DNA of 64,000 nucleotides from NCBI RefSeq assembly GCF_050871315.1, contig NZ_JBJLRE010000022.1; one strand, written 5' to 3'. The position numbers and the translations under genes are program-made. The stretch comes from Kineococcus gynurae. Lineage in GTDB: Bacteria > Actinomycetota > Actinomycetes > Actinomycetales > Kineococcaceae. A model generated the notes under the pieces. It was given only the letters and a program-made list of their open reading frames with translations, was not told the DNA's origin and made no database searches. Shown piece after piece: positions 56,104-64,000 of the stretch (positions are counted from its first letter, which is position 1; every line of letters starts with the position of its first letter).

Positions 56104-57861
56104 ATGCGGTTGCAGGTGTGGGCGCCAGGGGCGCGGACGGTCGACGTGGTCATCGGCTCGGGTTCGGAGGTGCAGACGCACCCGTTGTCGCGCAGCGACT
56201 CCCCCCGTCCCGGATGGTGGGGGGCCGAGATCGACGGGGTGGGCGCCGGGACCCGGTACGCGTTCTCCGTCGACGGCGGGGACCCGCGACCCGACCCGCG
56301 CTCGGCCGCGCAGCCCGACGGCGTGCACGCCGCCAGCGAGGTCGTCGACCCGGCCGCCTTCGGCTGGACCGACGAGGGGTGGAGCGGACGCGACGCCCGG
56401 GGTGCGGTGTTCTACGAGCTGCACGTCGGGACCTTCACGCCCCAGGGGACCTTCGCCGCGGCGACCGGGCGGCTGGACCATCTCGTCGAACTGGGGGTGG
56501 ACGTCGTCGAGGTGCTGCCGGTCTCGGCCTGGGACGGTCCGCACGGCTGGGGGTACGACGGCGTGGCCCCCTACGCGGTGCAGAACTCCTACGGTGGTCC
56601 GGCCGCGTTCGCGGCGTTCGTGGACGCCTGCCACGCGCGCGGCCTGGCGGTCGCGCTGGACTGCGTCTACAACCACCTGGGCCCCAGCGGGAACTACCTC
56701 GCGGAGTTCGGTCCCTACTTCACCGACAAGCACGACACCCCGTGGGGCGCAGCGGTGAACCTGGACGACGAGGGTTCCCTCGAGGTGCGTCGCTGGATCT
56801 GCGACAACGCCCTGCGCTGGTTCCGCGACTTCCACGTCGACGCGCTGCGCCTCGACGCGGTGCACGCGCTGGTCGACGACTCCGAGCAGCACGTGCTGGC
56901 CCAGCTCGCCGAGGAGACCGCGGCCCTGTCGACCGAACTGGGCCGACCGCTGTCCCTGGTCGCCGAGAGCGACCTGAACGACGCGGTCATGGTCACCCCG
57001 GTCGCGGACGGCGGGCAGGGCATGACGGCGCAGTGGGCCGACGACGTCCACCACGCCCTGCACGCCCTCCTCACCGGGGAACGTCAGGGCTACTACGCCG
57101 ACTTCGGCGAGCCCGGGGTCCTCGCGACGACGTTCACCGAGGCCTTCTTCCACGCCGGGCGCTGGTCGTCTTTCCGCGGGGAGACCTGGGGGAAGAAGGT
57201 CGACACGTCCGTCCACGGCGGCCACGAGTTCCTGGGGTACCTGCAGACCCACGACCAGGTCGGCAACCGCGCCGTGGGGGAACGGATCGGGCACCTGCTC
57301 TCCCCCACCCGGGCGGCGGCCGGGGCGGCGCTCTACCTGCTCGGGCCGTTCACGCCCATGCTGTTCATGGGCGAGGAGTGGAACGCCTCGTCCCCGTGGC
57401 AGTTCTTCACGTCCTTCGCCGACCCGGAACTCGGCGAGGCGGTCAGCAAGGGGCGCCGTTCGGAGTTCGGCGAGCACGGCTGGTCGGCCGAGGAGGTCCC
57501 CGACCCGCAGGACCCGGCCACCCGCGAGAACTCGGTGCTGCGCTGGAGCGAGCTCGGCGAACCCGACCACGCCCGGATGCTGGCCTGGTACCGGGACCTG
57601 ATCGCGTTGCGCCGCAACGAGTCCGTCTTCACCGACGACGACCTCCGCGCGGTCCGGGTCGAGCAGACCGAGAAGCGGGTCGTGCTGCACCGCGGGCCCT
57701 TCCGGGTCGTCGTCACCCTCGGCGAGGGCGGTGACGTGGACCTCGGCGGGGAGGGAGCGGAACTCCTGCTCGCGTTCGCCGACGCGACGGTCGAGCCGCA
57801 GGTGGTCGGCGGCGCGGTGCGGATGCCGGCCGAGGGCGTGGCCGTGGTCCGGACCGCCTGA
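56104..57861 (+). CDS. treZ: Maltooligosyltrehalose trehalohydrolase TreZ
   Basis: 585 aa GH13 enzyme that releases trehalose from maltooligosyltrehalose. It starts MRLQVWAPGARTVDVVI; catalytic residues Asp251 (VDALRLDAVHAL), Glu288 (LVAESDLND) and Asp384 (QTHDQVGNR) are in place, with FTPMLFMGEEW near the C-terminus. ATG 56104 is preferred over GTG 56098 by spacing from AGG. It completes the TreX-TreY-TreZ pathway but has its own promoter region, behind the SMR gene. Confidence 0.96.
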   Translation: MRLQVWAPGARTVDVVIGSGSEVQTHPLSRSDSPRPGWWGAEIDGVGAGTRYAFSVDGGDPRPDPRSAAQPDGVHAASEVVDPAAFGWTDEGWSGRDARGAVFYELHVGTFTPQGTFAAATGRLDHLVELGVDVVEVLPVSAWDGPHGWGYDGVAPYAVQNSYGGPAAFAAFVDACHARGLAVALDCVYNHLGPSGNYLAEFGPYFTDKHDTPWGAAVNLDDEGSLEVRRWICDNALRWFRDFHVDALRLDAVHALVDDSEQHVLAQLAEETAALSTELGRPLSLVAESDLNDAVMVTPVADGGQGMTAQWADDVHHALHALLTGERQGYYADFGEPGVLATTFTEAFFHAGRWSSFRGETWGKKVDTSVHGGHEFLGYLQTHDQVGNRAVGERIGHLLSPTRAAAGAALYLLGPFTPMLFMGEEWNASSPWQFFTSFADPELGEAVSKGRRSEFGEHGWSAEEVPDPQDPATRENSVLRWSELGEPDHARMLAWYRDLIALRRNESVFTDDDLRAVRVEQTEKRVVLHRGPFRVVVTLGEGGDVDLGGEGAELLLAFADATVEPQVVGGAVRMPAEGVAVVRTA

Positions 57862-57868
57862 CGCGGGA

Positions 57869-57899
57869 CGCCGCGGGTCCCCGGCGGGGACCCGCGGCG
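57869..57899. terminator. Terminator between treZ and zapE
   Basis: CGCCGCGGGTCCCC (57869-57882) pairs perfectly with GGGGACCCGCGGCG (57886-57899) around GGC, 8 nt past the treZ stop, between convergent genes. Confidence 0.9.
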
Positions 57900-57904
57900 C
57901 ACGG

Positions 57905-58966
57905 TCAGGACTGCGCCAGCGCGGCGCCGTCGCGGGCCAGGGCCGAGAGTCGGGACACGGCCCGCAGGTACTTCTTCTTGTACCCCCCGTGCAGCAGTTC
58001 GTCGGTGAACAGGGCGTCGAAGGGGACCCCGGAGGCCACGATCGGGATGTCCCGGTCGTAGAGGCGGTCGGCCAGCACCACCATGCGCAACCCGACCATC
58101 TGGTCGGAGATCGTCGCGACGTCGGTGAGGCAGACCGTGCGGGTCGAACCGATCATCGCGCCGTAGCGACTGGGATGGACGTCGGCGAGGTGGGCCAGCA
58201 GCGTCGGGAACTCGTCCAGCGTCGCCCCCTCGGCCCGTCCGGCGGCGGCCCGCACGGCGTCGGACGTGACGGGCGCCGGAGCGGCCGGCAGACCGCGGTG
58301 GCGGTAGTCCTCGCCGTCGACCCGTACGGTCTCGAACTGCGAGGCCAGGGCCTGGATCTCGCGCTGGAAGTCCTGGGCCGCGAAACGTCCCTCCCCCAGC
58401 GCGTCGGGCAGGGTGTTCGAGGTGGCGGCCAGCCGGGTGCCGCGGTCCACCAGCTCACGCATGAGCCGCGACATCAGCACGGTGTCGCCCGGGTCGTCCA
58501 GCTCGAACTCGTCGATGCAGACCAGGGCGTTGTGGGCGAGGGCCTCGACCGCGGGCAGGAACCCCAGCGCGCCGACCAGGTTCGTGTACTCCACGAACGT
58601 CCCGTAGGCGACGGGGCGGCCGCCCTCGGTGGCGACGTGGTGGTAGAGCGAGGACAGCAGGTGGGTCTTGCCCACCCCGAACCCGCCGTCGAGGTAGAGG
58701 CCCCCGGGGCCCGTCGGCCGCGCCTTCTTCCTGAACAGCCCGCCCAGCCCGCCGCTGCGGGTGCCCGACCCCTCCCGCACCTGGTCGCCGAAGGCCGTCA
58801 TGCGCTGCACGGCCGCGGCCTGGCTCGGCTGGTCCGGGGCGGGGATGTAGGTGGAGAACCGGACGTCGGCGAAACGCGGCGGGGGTACCAGCTCGGCCAC
58901 CAGCTGCTCCGGGGGGACCCGGGGGCTGCGCGTGGCGAGGGCGTCGACGGCGTGCGGGGAGCTCAC
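57905..58966 (-). CDS. zapE: ZapE/AFG1-family division ATPase
   Basis: 353 aa P-loop ATPase. Walker A GGFGVGKTHLLSSLYH, Walker B LVCIDEFELDDPGDT, sensor region LAATSNTLPDALGEGRF, and the AFG1 signatures RFSTYIPAPDQPSQ and GVPFDALF. In E. coli ZapE acts on FtsZ; in mitochondria AFG1 aids protein quality control. GTG 58966 follows TACCCT by 6 nt. It diverges from the sulfurtransferase gene. Confidence 0.95.
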   Translation of the reverse strand: MSSPHAVDALATRSPRVPPEQLVAELVPPPRFADVRFSTYIPAPDQPSQAAAVQRMTAFGDQVREGSGTRSGGLGGLFRKKARPTGPGGLYLDGGFGVGKTHLLSSLYHHVATEGGRPVAYGTFVEYTNLVGALGFLPAVEALAHNALVCIDEFELDDPGDTVLMSRLMRELVDRGTRLAATSNTLPDALGEGRFAAQDFQREIQALASQFETVRVDGEDYRHRGLPAAPAPVTSDAVRAAAGRAEGATLDEFPTLLAHLADVHPSRYGAMIGSTRTVCLTDVATISDQMVGLRMVVLADRLYDRDIPIVASGVPFDALFTDELLHGGYKKKYLRAVSRLSALARDGAALAQS

Positions 58967-58972
58967 CGGCCC

Positions 58973-58978
58973 AGGGTA
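58973..58978 (-). promoter_or_regulatory. Putative -10 (TACCCT) of leaderless zapE
   Basis: TACCCT, then GGGCCG, then GTGAG; identical hexamer and 6-nt spacing to pdxT. No ribosome binding site. Confidence 0.45.
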
Positions 58979-59258
58979 GTGAGCCGCGACCGGCCCACCG
59001 GTCGCCGAGCTCGGGGCGTGAGGTCTCTCACACGAGGTGGGAGCGACCGCCCGGACGGCCCCGTGGGCACCCCCGGTCGACCCCCGCCCGTGTCCGGGCC
59101 GCATGGCAGGATCTCCGTCGCGGGAACGCCGGGAGCCGCCCGGCTGTTGACGCAGCAGACGGTCACCGCCGACGCCGACCCCGGTCGACGACGCGGTCGG
59201 TCGTCACCCGCCCGACCTGCTCGAAGCCCGATCAGTGCCCAGCCATCCGGAGGTCACC

Positions 59259-60167
59259 GTGACCACGCTCCCCCTCGACGACGACGCCAAGCTCGCCGAG
59301 TACGCCCACCCCGAGAAGCTCGTCACCACGGAGTGGCTGGCCCGGCACCTGGGCTCGGAGGGACTGGTCGTCGTCGAGAGCGACGAGGACGTGCTGCTCT
59401 GGGACACCGGCCACATCCCCGGTTCGGTCAAGGTCGACTGGCACACCGAGCTCAACGACCCGGTGACCCGCGACTACGTCGACGGTGCGGGTTTCGCCGC
59501 TCTCATGGCCCGCAAGGGCATCGCGCGCGACACCACCGTCGTGGTCTACGGCGACAAGAACAACTGGTGGGCCGCCTACGCGCTGTGGGTGTTCACGCTG
59601 TTCGGTCACCCCGACGTGCGGTTGCTGGACGGGGGCCGGGCCAAGTGGGTCGCCGAGGGCCGCGAGATGACCACCGACGCCCCCGACCCGGCCGCCACCG
59701 ACTACCCGGTCGTCGAGCGCGACGACTCCGGGATCCGCGCCTTCAAGGACGACGTGCTGGGTCACCTGGGCTCCGGTGAGAACCGTCTCGTGGACGTGCG
59801 GTCCCCGCAGGAGTACACCGGTGAGCGCACCCACATGCCCGACTACCCCCAGGAGGGCACGTTGCGCGGGGGGCACATCCCCGGCGCCGACTCCGTGCCG
59901 TGGGCACGCGCCGCGGCCGAGGACGGGACGTTCCGCAGCCGGGACGAGCTCGCCGCCATCTACGGCGAGGAGAAGGGGATCGCGCCCGACGCCGACGTCA
60001 TCGCCTACTGCCGGATCGGGGAGCGCTCCAGCCACACGTGGTTCGTGCTGAGCCACCTGCTGGGGTACTCGAAGGTCCGCAACTACGACGGCTCGTGGAC
60101 GGAGTGGGGCAACGCGGTGCGGGTGCCGATCGTGACCGGTCCCGAGCGGGGCGAGTTCCCGGCATGA
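59259..60167 (+). CDS. Thiosulfate sulfurtransferase (two rhodanese domains)
   Basis: 302 aa. The inactive first rhodanese domain (VESDEDVLLWDTGHIPGSVKVDW) is followed by the active second domain, with the catalytic Cys251 in VIAYCRIGERSSHTWFVL, as in mycobacterial SseA/CysA. It moves sulfane sulfur from thiosulfate. GTG 59259 has GGAGG at 5 nt. It overlaps sufE by 4 nt (ATGA), tying it to Fe-S or sulfur relay. No leader peptide with Cys codons could be supported in the 290-nt upstream region. Confidence 0.95.
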   Translation: MTTLPLDDDAKLAEYAHPEKLVTTEWLARHLGSEGLVVVESDEDVLLWDTGHIPGSVKVDWHTELNDPVTRDYVDGAGFAALMARKGIARDTTVVVYGDKNNWWAAYALWVFTLFGHPDVRLLDGGRAKWVAEGREMTTDAPDPAATDYPVVERDDSGIRAFKDDVLGHLGSGENRLVDVRSPQEYTGERTHMPDYPQEGTLRGGHIPGADSVPWARAAAEDGTFRSRDELAAIYGEEKGIAPDADVIAYCRIGERSSHTWFVLSHLLGYSKVRNYDGSWTEWGNAVRVPIVTGPERGEFPA

Positions 60168-60628
60168 GCGCCGACACCGATCCCTTCGGTCTGACGGCCG
60201 GTCTGCCGCCCGCGCTGGCCGAGATCGTCGAGGACTTCAACGCGCTGCCGGAGAAGGAGCGTCTGCAGCTGCTGCTGGAGTTCTCCACCAACCTGCCCGC
60301 GCTGCCCACCCGGTTGGAGGGGCACCCGGAACTCATGGAGCGGGTGGACGAGTGCCAGTCCCCCGTCTTCATCTCGGTCGAGGTGGACGGGGAGGGACGC
60401 ACCCACCTGCACGTGTCGGCCCCGCCGGAGGCGCCGACCACCCGCGGTTTCGCCGGGGTGCTGCAGGAGGGGCTGGAGGGCCTGCCCGCCGAGCAGGTCC
60501 TGGACCTGCCCGCCGACGTGTGCTCGCGCCTGGGGTTGGAGCGGGCCGTCTCCCCGCTCCGGATGCGGGGCATGAGCGGCATGCTGGCGCGCGTCAAGCG
60601 TCAGGTCCGCGTCGCCCTGGCCGCCTGA
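60164..60628 (+). CDS. SufE-family sulfur acceptor
   Basis: 154 aa. The acceptor Cys64 lies in VDECQSPVFISVEVD; LPPALAEIVEDFNALPEKERLQLLLEF and LSPLRMRGMSGML are typical SufE ends. SufE takes persulfide from a cysteine desulfurase. Here it is coupled by ATGA to the rhodanese gene, as in other actinobacteria, and lies 31 nt before ribA. Confidence 0.93.
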   Translation: MSADTDPFGLTAGLPPALAEIVEDFNALPEKERLQLLLEFSTNLPALPTRLEGHPELMERVDECQSPVFISVEVDGEGRTHLHVSAPPEAPTTRGFAGVLQEGLEGLPAEQVLDLPADVCSRLGLERAVSPLRMRGMSGMLARVKRQVRVALAA

Positions 60629-60659
60629 GCCCCCGTCGAGTCGAGGAGGACCGCAACCC

Positions 60660-61310
60660 GTGACCCACGTGACCGAGAGCATCGACGCCGCGGCCACCCC
60701 GGAGCATCCGGCCCTGCCCGTGCACCGGGTGGCCGAGGCGCGGCTGCCCACCGTGCACGGGGTGTTCCGGGCGTTCGCCTACCGGCAGGCCGACGGGGTC
60801 GAGCACCTGGCCGTGGTGGCGGGCGACCTCGGTGACGGGCGCGACGTGCTGCTGCGGGTGCACTCCGAGTGCAACACCGGGGACGTCTTCGGGTCGTTGC
60901 GCTGCGACTGCGGGCCGCAGCTGCACGCGGCGCTCGACCTGGTGCAGGCCGAGGGCCGCGGGGTCGTGCTGTACCTGCGCGGGCAGGAGGGTCGGGGCAT
61001 CGGCCTGGCCGAGAAGATCGCGGCCTACGCGTTGCAGGAGCAGGGCCGCGACACGGTCGACGCCAACCTCGACCTGGGCCTGCCGGTCGACGCCCGCGAC
61101 TACACCGGGGCGGTCGCCGCGCTGCGCGACCTGGGGGTGGTCGACGTCGAGCTGATCACGCACAACCCGGTCAAGGTGGCCGCGCTCGAGGCCGGCGGCA
61201 TCCCCGTGCTGCGCCGCCGCGACCTGCCCGTGGCCACCACCCGCGACAACCTGCGCTACCTGCGGACCAAGCGCGACCGGATGGGGCACGTCCTGCACGG
61301 GATCGCCTGA
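60660..61310 (+). CDS. ribA: GTP cyclohydrolase II, stand-alone
   Basis: 216 aa. Opens the imidazole ring of GTP, giving 2,5-diamino-6-ribosylamino-pyrimidinone phosphate. Zinc ligands Cys71, Cys82 and Cys84 lie in VHSECNTGDVFGSLRCDCG; YLRGQEGRGIGLAEKI and LITHNPVKVAAL complete the site. It lacks the DHBP-synthase half found in the usual actinobacterial RibBA fusion. A GGAGGA lies 11 nt before GTG 60660. One nucleotide separates it from the RibD-C-type gene. Confidence 0.95.
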   Translation: MTHVTESIDAAATPEHPALPVHRVAEARLPTVHGVFRAFAYRQADGVEHLAVVAGDLGDGRDVLLRVHSECNTGDVFGSLRCDCGPQLHAALDLVQAEGRGVVLYLRGQEGRGIGLAEKIAAYALQEQGRDTVDANLDLGLPVDARDYTGAVAALRDLGVVDVELITHNPVKVAALEAGGIPVLRRRDLPVATTRDNLRYLRTKRDRMGHVLHGIA

Positions 61311-61311
61311 C

Positions 61312-62085
61312 GTGCCGGGCACGGCGCCTCCCGGGACCACCGTCGACGCCTGGCCGGCGCTGCTGGACCTGGCCCGCGAAACGGACCCGGGCCGGCTCGC
61401 GAGCGGGCTGGACGCGCTCGGGTCGGCGGAGCTCGTCGACCGCTACGCCCGGCTGCTGCTGGCCGGGCCCGACGCGGTCGTCGCCCAGCTCGGGCAGAGC
61501 CTCGACGGGTGCGTGGCGACCCGCTCGGGCGACGCCTGCTTCGTCACCGGCGAGGCCGACCGCGAGCACCTGCACCGGCTGCGCGCCCTCGTCGACGCCG
61601 TGGTCGTGGGCCCGGGGACGGTGGCCGCCGACGACCCGCAGCTCACCGTGCGCGCGGTCGTCGGCCCCCACCCCGTCCGCGTCGTGCTCGACCCGCGCGG
61701 CACGCTCGCGGGGGCGCGGCTGCTGCGCGAACCCGACGTCCTCTGGCTGCGGGGCGGGACCGGCGCGCCGGCCTCACCGGGGGCCGAGGTCGTCCGCCTG
61801 CCCCCGGAGGGTTTCGCGCCGCGCGCGATCCGCCGACTGCTCGCCGCCCGGGGACTCGGACGGGTCCTGGTGGAAGGTGGGGGTCGCACGGTGTCCGCCT
61901 GGATCGACGCGGGCCAGGTGGACCTGCTGTTCCTCACCGTCGCCCCGTTCGTCATCGGCGCGGGGGGTCGGCGCGGGCTCGCCCTGGCCGACGTCGAGCC
62001 CCTGGCCGCGGTCCCGCGACCGCCGGTGCGTCGGCACCTGCTCGGTGCCGACGTCTGCTTCGAGCTGGACCTGCGTCGGCGCTGA
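61312..62085 (+). CDS. RibD C-terminal-type pyrimidine reductase
   Basis: 257 aa. After ~55 variable residues, the RibD-C/DHFR-like reductase fold follows: VVAQLGQSLDGCVAT, DAVVVGPGTVAADDPQLTVR, PVRVVLDPRGTL, GRVLVEGGGRTVSAWIDAGQVDLLFLTVAPFVIG. There is no deaminase domain. It would use NADPH to reduce the product of the adjacent RibA, but might act in a separate pathway. GTG 61312 is 1 nt after the ribA stop. It converges on the methyltransferase gene. Confidence 0.92.
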   Translation: MPGTAPPGTTVDAWPALLDLARETDPGRLASGLDALGSAELVDRYARLLLAGPDAVVAQLGQSLDGCVATRSGDACFVTGEADREHLHRLRALVDAVVVGPGTVAADDPQLTVRAVVGPHPVRVVLDPRGTLAGARLLREPDVLWLRGGTGAPASPGAEVVRLPPEGFAPRAIRRLLAARGLGRVLVEGGGRTVSAWIDAGQVDLLFLTVAPFVIGAGGRRGLALADVEPLAAVPRPPVRRHLLGADVCFELDLRRR

Positions 62086-62110
62086 TCCGGTCCCCCGGGG
62101 GGCGTCCCGC

Positions 62111-62905
62111 TCAGCGCGCCAGCAGGTCGACGTGCGGGACCCGTGCCCGCAGCCCGTCGCCGCCCCGGGACAGGCGCGCGGCGGCGTCGTGACCGCCCGG
62201 GGCGCACCACCCCGTCAGCCACGCCTCGAGCAGCGGTCGGGTGGCCGGGCCGAGCCGCCACGGCGTGGCCGCGGAGCTCACCTCCCACCCGGAGGCACCC
62301 AGCAGCTCCCGGACACGGTCGGCCGCGTCGGGGCCGAGCCCGTGGCCGCGCTGGTCGGCGTCGAAGTCCGCGGCGATGGTCGGGTCGCCGGGCTCGGCCG
62401 GATCCAACCGGGCGGCCCCCGTCACCGTGAGGGTCAGCAGCAGCACGGGGCGGGGCCGCAGCCCGCTCAGCACCGAGACCAGCCCGCTCGCCCCGGCCTC
62501 GGTGAGCACGTCGAGCAGGGCGGAGGCGGTGACCAGATCGGCCCCCGCGAGCGCCGCGGTCAGCGCGTCCCGGTCGCGCAGGTCGACGCGTCCGGTCCCG
62601 ATCTCCGCCGCCTCGGCCGGGGGGTCGGTGAGCGCGCGGCGCAGCAGCGCCTCGTCGTGATCGAGCAGCGTCCAGCGCTGGGGCCCGACCCCGAGCCGGT
62701 GCAGCCGTGGGGCGAGGTGGCGCAGGGTCGAGCCGCTGCCCGCGCCGAGGTCGACGATCCGGACGGGTCGCGACCCGAGCCGCTCGGCCACGGCCGCCTC
62801 CAGCCCGGCGTCCCGGGTGGCGTGGTCCACCGGCTCGCGCAGTCTCAGCCAGTCGGCGTCGAAGAACTCCAGCTCCGGGCGGGTCTCGGGACCGGGACGG
62901 GTCAC
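62111..62905 (-). CDS. Class I SAM-dependent methyltransferase
   Basis: 264 aa. The SAM-binding motif I is VRIVDLGAGSGSTLRHLAP; WTLLDHDEALL (motif II acid) and ADLVTASALLDVLTEAG follow. Substrate unknown. The GTG start at 62905 overlaps the glycosyltransferase stop (GTGA). By my memory of other actinomycetes, a similar methyltransferase and GT4 pair sits near ribA and pterin-type genes in an uncharacterised conserved cluster. Confidence 0.88.
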   Translation of the reverse strand: MTRPGPETRPELEFFDADWLRLREPVDHATRDAGLEAAVAERLGSRPVRIVDLGAGSGSTLRHLAPRLHRLGVGPQRWTLLDHDEALLRRALTDPPAEAAEIGTGRVDLRDRDALTAALAGADLVTASALLDVLTEAGASGLVSVLSGLRPRPVLLLTLTVTGAARLDPAEPGDPTIAADFDADQRGHGLGPDAADRVRELLGASGWEVSSAATPWRLGPATRPLLEAWLTGWCAPGGHDAAARLSRGGDGLRARVPHVDLLAR

Positions 62906-63843
62906 AGCAGGCCTCCGACGGTCCGGGCGGTCTCGTCCCAGGTGGGCAGCTCGCGGGACCGGGCCGCGGCGCGCAACCGCGCGCGCAGCCCGTCGTCGTC
63001 GGCCCAGCGGCGCAGCGCGGACACCACCGCGGCGACGTCGCGCTCGACCACGATCCCGGCCCCGCCGACGAGCCGGGGCAGCTCCCCGGCCTCCGACACC
63101 AGGCTGGGCAGCCCCCGGGCGAGGGCCTCGGCGACGGCCATCCCGTACGGCTCGGCGGTCGACAGCAGGACGTGGAGGTCGGCCGCGGCCCACTCCCGCT
63201 CCAGCGCGACGTCGTCCAGCGGACCGAGCAGCGTCGTGCCCGGGAGGGTGAACGGCGTGAGGACCGTTCCCGCGCAGCGCAACGACCACGGTGCTCCGAG
63301 TTCGGCCACGGCCCGGGCCACGATCTCCTGCCCCTTGCGCGGGCCGACGCTGCCGACCGAGAGCAGGCGGTGGATCCCCGAGGCGGTGCTCGGCGGGCCC
63401 GGGTCCGTCCCCGGCGGGGCGAGGCGGGCCGCGACCCCCGCGAACGCGCGGACCCGGTCGGCGGCCTGCCGCCCGGTCACGACGACGACGTCCACGCCGC
63501 GCAGACTCGCCCGCTCGGCCTCGGGACGGGTCCCCGCCGGGTCGTCGTCGCAGCGCAGCAGGTGCAGCAGGAGGACGGTGCGCAGCCTGTGGGCGTGCCG
63601 GGCGAGGACGTCGGGGTGCTCGGTGCTGACGAGCCCGTCGAGGAGGACGGTCGAGCCGTCGGGCCGGGCGGCCAGCGCGACGTCCAGGGCGGTGGCGTCG
63701 CCGGTCGGCGCGCCCGGGCCCCCCGGGCCGAGCGGGACGGGTAGCAGCGTCAGGACGGGCAGCCGGGCGAGCAGCTCGCGGTCGTACCGGTTGCCCCCGG
63801 TGGGCGCCTCCAGGCCGGTCGGCACCACGAAACCGACCGTCAC
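62902..63843 (-). CDS. GT4-family glycosyltransferase
   Basis: 313 aa, short for GT4. It starts TVGFVVPTGLEAPTGGNRYDREL, with the Gly-rich GGN-Y loop. The donor half has LLSVGSVGPRKGQEIV, LHVLLSTAEPYGMAVAEALARGLP with the E-x7-E pattern, and a Rossmann-like end. Acceptor and donor unknown. The GTG start overlaps the stop of the upstream gene by 4 nt, and the stop overlaps the methyltransferase start, so three genes form one coupled operon. Confidence 0.9.
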   Translation of the reverse strand: MTVGFVVPTGLEAPTGGNRYDRELLARLPVLTLLPVPLGPGGPGAPTGDATALDVALAARPDGSTVLLDGLVSTEHPDVLARHAHRLRTVLLLHLLRCDDDPAGTRPEAERASLRGVDVVVVTGRQAADRVRAFAGVAARLAPPGTDPGPPSTASGIHRLLSVGSVGPRKGQEIVARAVAELGAPWSLRCAGTVLTPFTLPGTTLLGPLDDVALEREWAAADLHVLLSTAEPYGMAVAEALARGLPSLVSEAGELPRLVGGAGIVVERDVAAVVSALRRWADDDGLRARLRAAARSRELPTWDETARTVGGLL

Positions 63844-64000
63844 CCCCGCGCCCCCGCCCGCCGCACGGTCCGCACCCTAGCCACCACGCCCCCGGCCGCA
63901 CCCCCGAACGCCGAACCCGCTGCGGCGGACTGCTTCTCGGCCGCCGCCTTGGACTCCACGGCCCGCTTGGCCGGGTTGCCCGACTTGCCCTTGCGCGACT
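63840..64000 (-). CDS. Unidentified protein, C-terminal tail only
   Basis: The last 53 residues of a gene running in from the right edge. The visible tail, SRKGKSGNPAKRAVESK then AAAEKQSAAAGSAFGGAAGG and a basic end, is disordered and Lys/Ala/Gly-rich. I do not recognise the protein. The TGA overlaps the GT4 start (GTGA), which supports the frame and makes it part of the same operon. Confidence 0.7.
   Translation of the reverse strand, partial: SRKGKSGNPAKRAVESKAAAEKQSAAAGSAFGGAAGGVVARVRTVRRAGARG

Noticed and set aside
58963..59166. Minus-strand short frame starting MTVCCVNSR as a cysteine-responsive leader peptide
   Set aside because: It runs towards zapE rather than the sulfur genes, extends for 67 codons and overlaps the zapE start. 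No attenuator structure is apparent.

Overview
The window is 64 kb of very GC-rich actinobacterial chromosome. Nearly every base is coding, GTG starts are common, and stop/start overlaps (GTGA, ATGA, TGATG) are frequent. The minus-strand gene order thrS - HIT - pgsA - PI-mannoside acyltransferase - pimA - Rv2609c-like - pdxS - pdxT - yebC - ruvCAB - yajC - secDF - apt - relA - (MBL) - hisS - Rv2578c-like - aspS - rarA - alaS - ruvX - mltG follows the Mycobacterium tuberculosis Rv2614c-Rv2553c region closely. With an SsgA-family (SsgB-like) sporulation/division protein and a CYTH-CHAD protein, the best guess is a Kineosporiaceae/Kineococcus-like actinomycete. The genus is an inference from gene content and was not tested by alignment.

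Layout. 1-7.5 kb: mltG (cut by the window edge), ruvX, alaS, an orphan MazF/PemK-like toxin, a divergent AbiEi/DUF559-type protein, and rarA. 7.6-14.3 kb: an OmpR-type two-component system followed by a lipid-linked sugar module (GT2-GtrA plus a GT39 membrane glycosyltransferase), then a PAP2 phosphatase. 14.3-26.6 kb: aspS, an Rv2578c-type radical SAM gene with a possible LexA box, CYTH-CHAD, a small membrane protein, YibE/F, a pentapeptide-repeat protein, hisS, an MBL-fold hydrolase and a DUF349 protein. 26.6-46.2 kb: the large conserved minus-strand block covering stringent response, purine salvage, Sec translocon, Holliday-junction processing, PLP synthesis, phosphatidylinositol/PIM synthesis and threonyl-tRNA synthetase. 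The only plus-strand gene there is a dienelactone hydrolase. 46.2-50.7 kb: tRNA-Val(CAC), a PGPGW membrane protein, ssgB-like, an FMN-dependent hydroxyacid oxidase, tRNA-Gly/Cys/Val and a YihY/BrkB protein. 50.9-57.9 kb: the TreX-TreY-TreZ glycogen-to-trehalose route, interrupted by an SMR exporter. 57.9-64 kb: zapE, a rhodanese and SufE pair, then a compact unit of stand-alone GTP cyclohydrolase II plus a RibD-C-type reductase facing a glycosyltransferase/methyltransferase operon.

Regulation visible in the sequence: six starts have a TANNNT hexamer 6-8 nt upstream and little or no Shine-Dalgarno, the layout expected for leaderless mRNAs. Several other genes carry TAGACT-like -10 elements with a normal leader. 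Strong GC-rich hairpins close many transcription units. Two intergenic inverted-repeat elements (5.1 and 35.9 kb) are not explained by genes. No prophage, insertion sequence, CRISPR array or rRNA was seen.

The least ordinary parts are the RibA/RibD-C/GT4/methyltransferase group at the right end, the glycine-zipper insert inside a CYTH domain, the inverted-repeat elements, the MazF/AbiEi-like pair, and a homopolymer tract in ruvX that looks like either low-complexity drift or an assembly fault.
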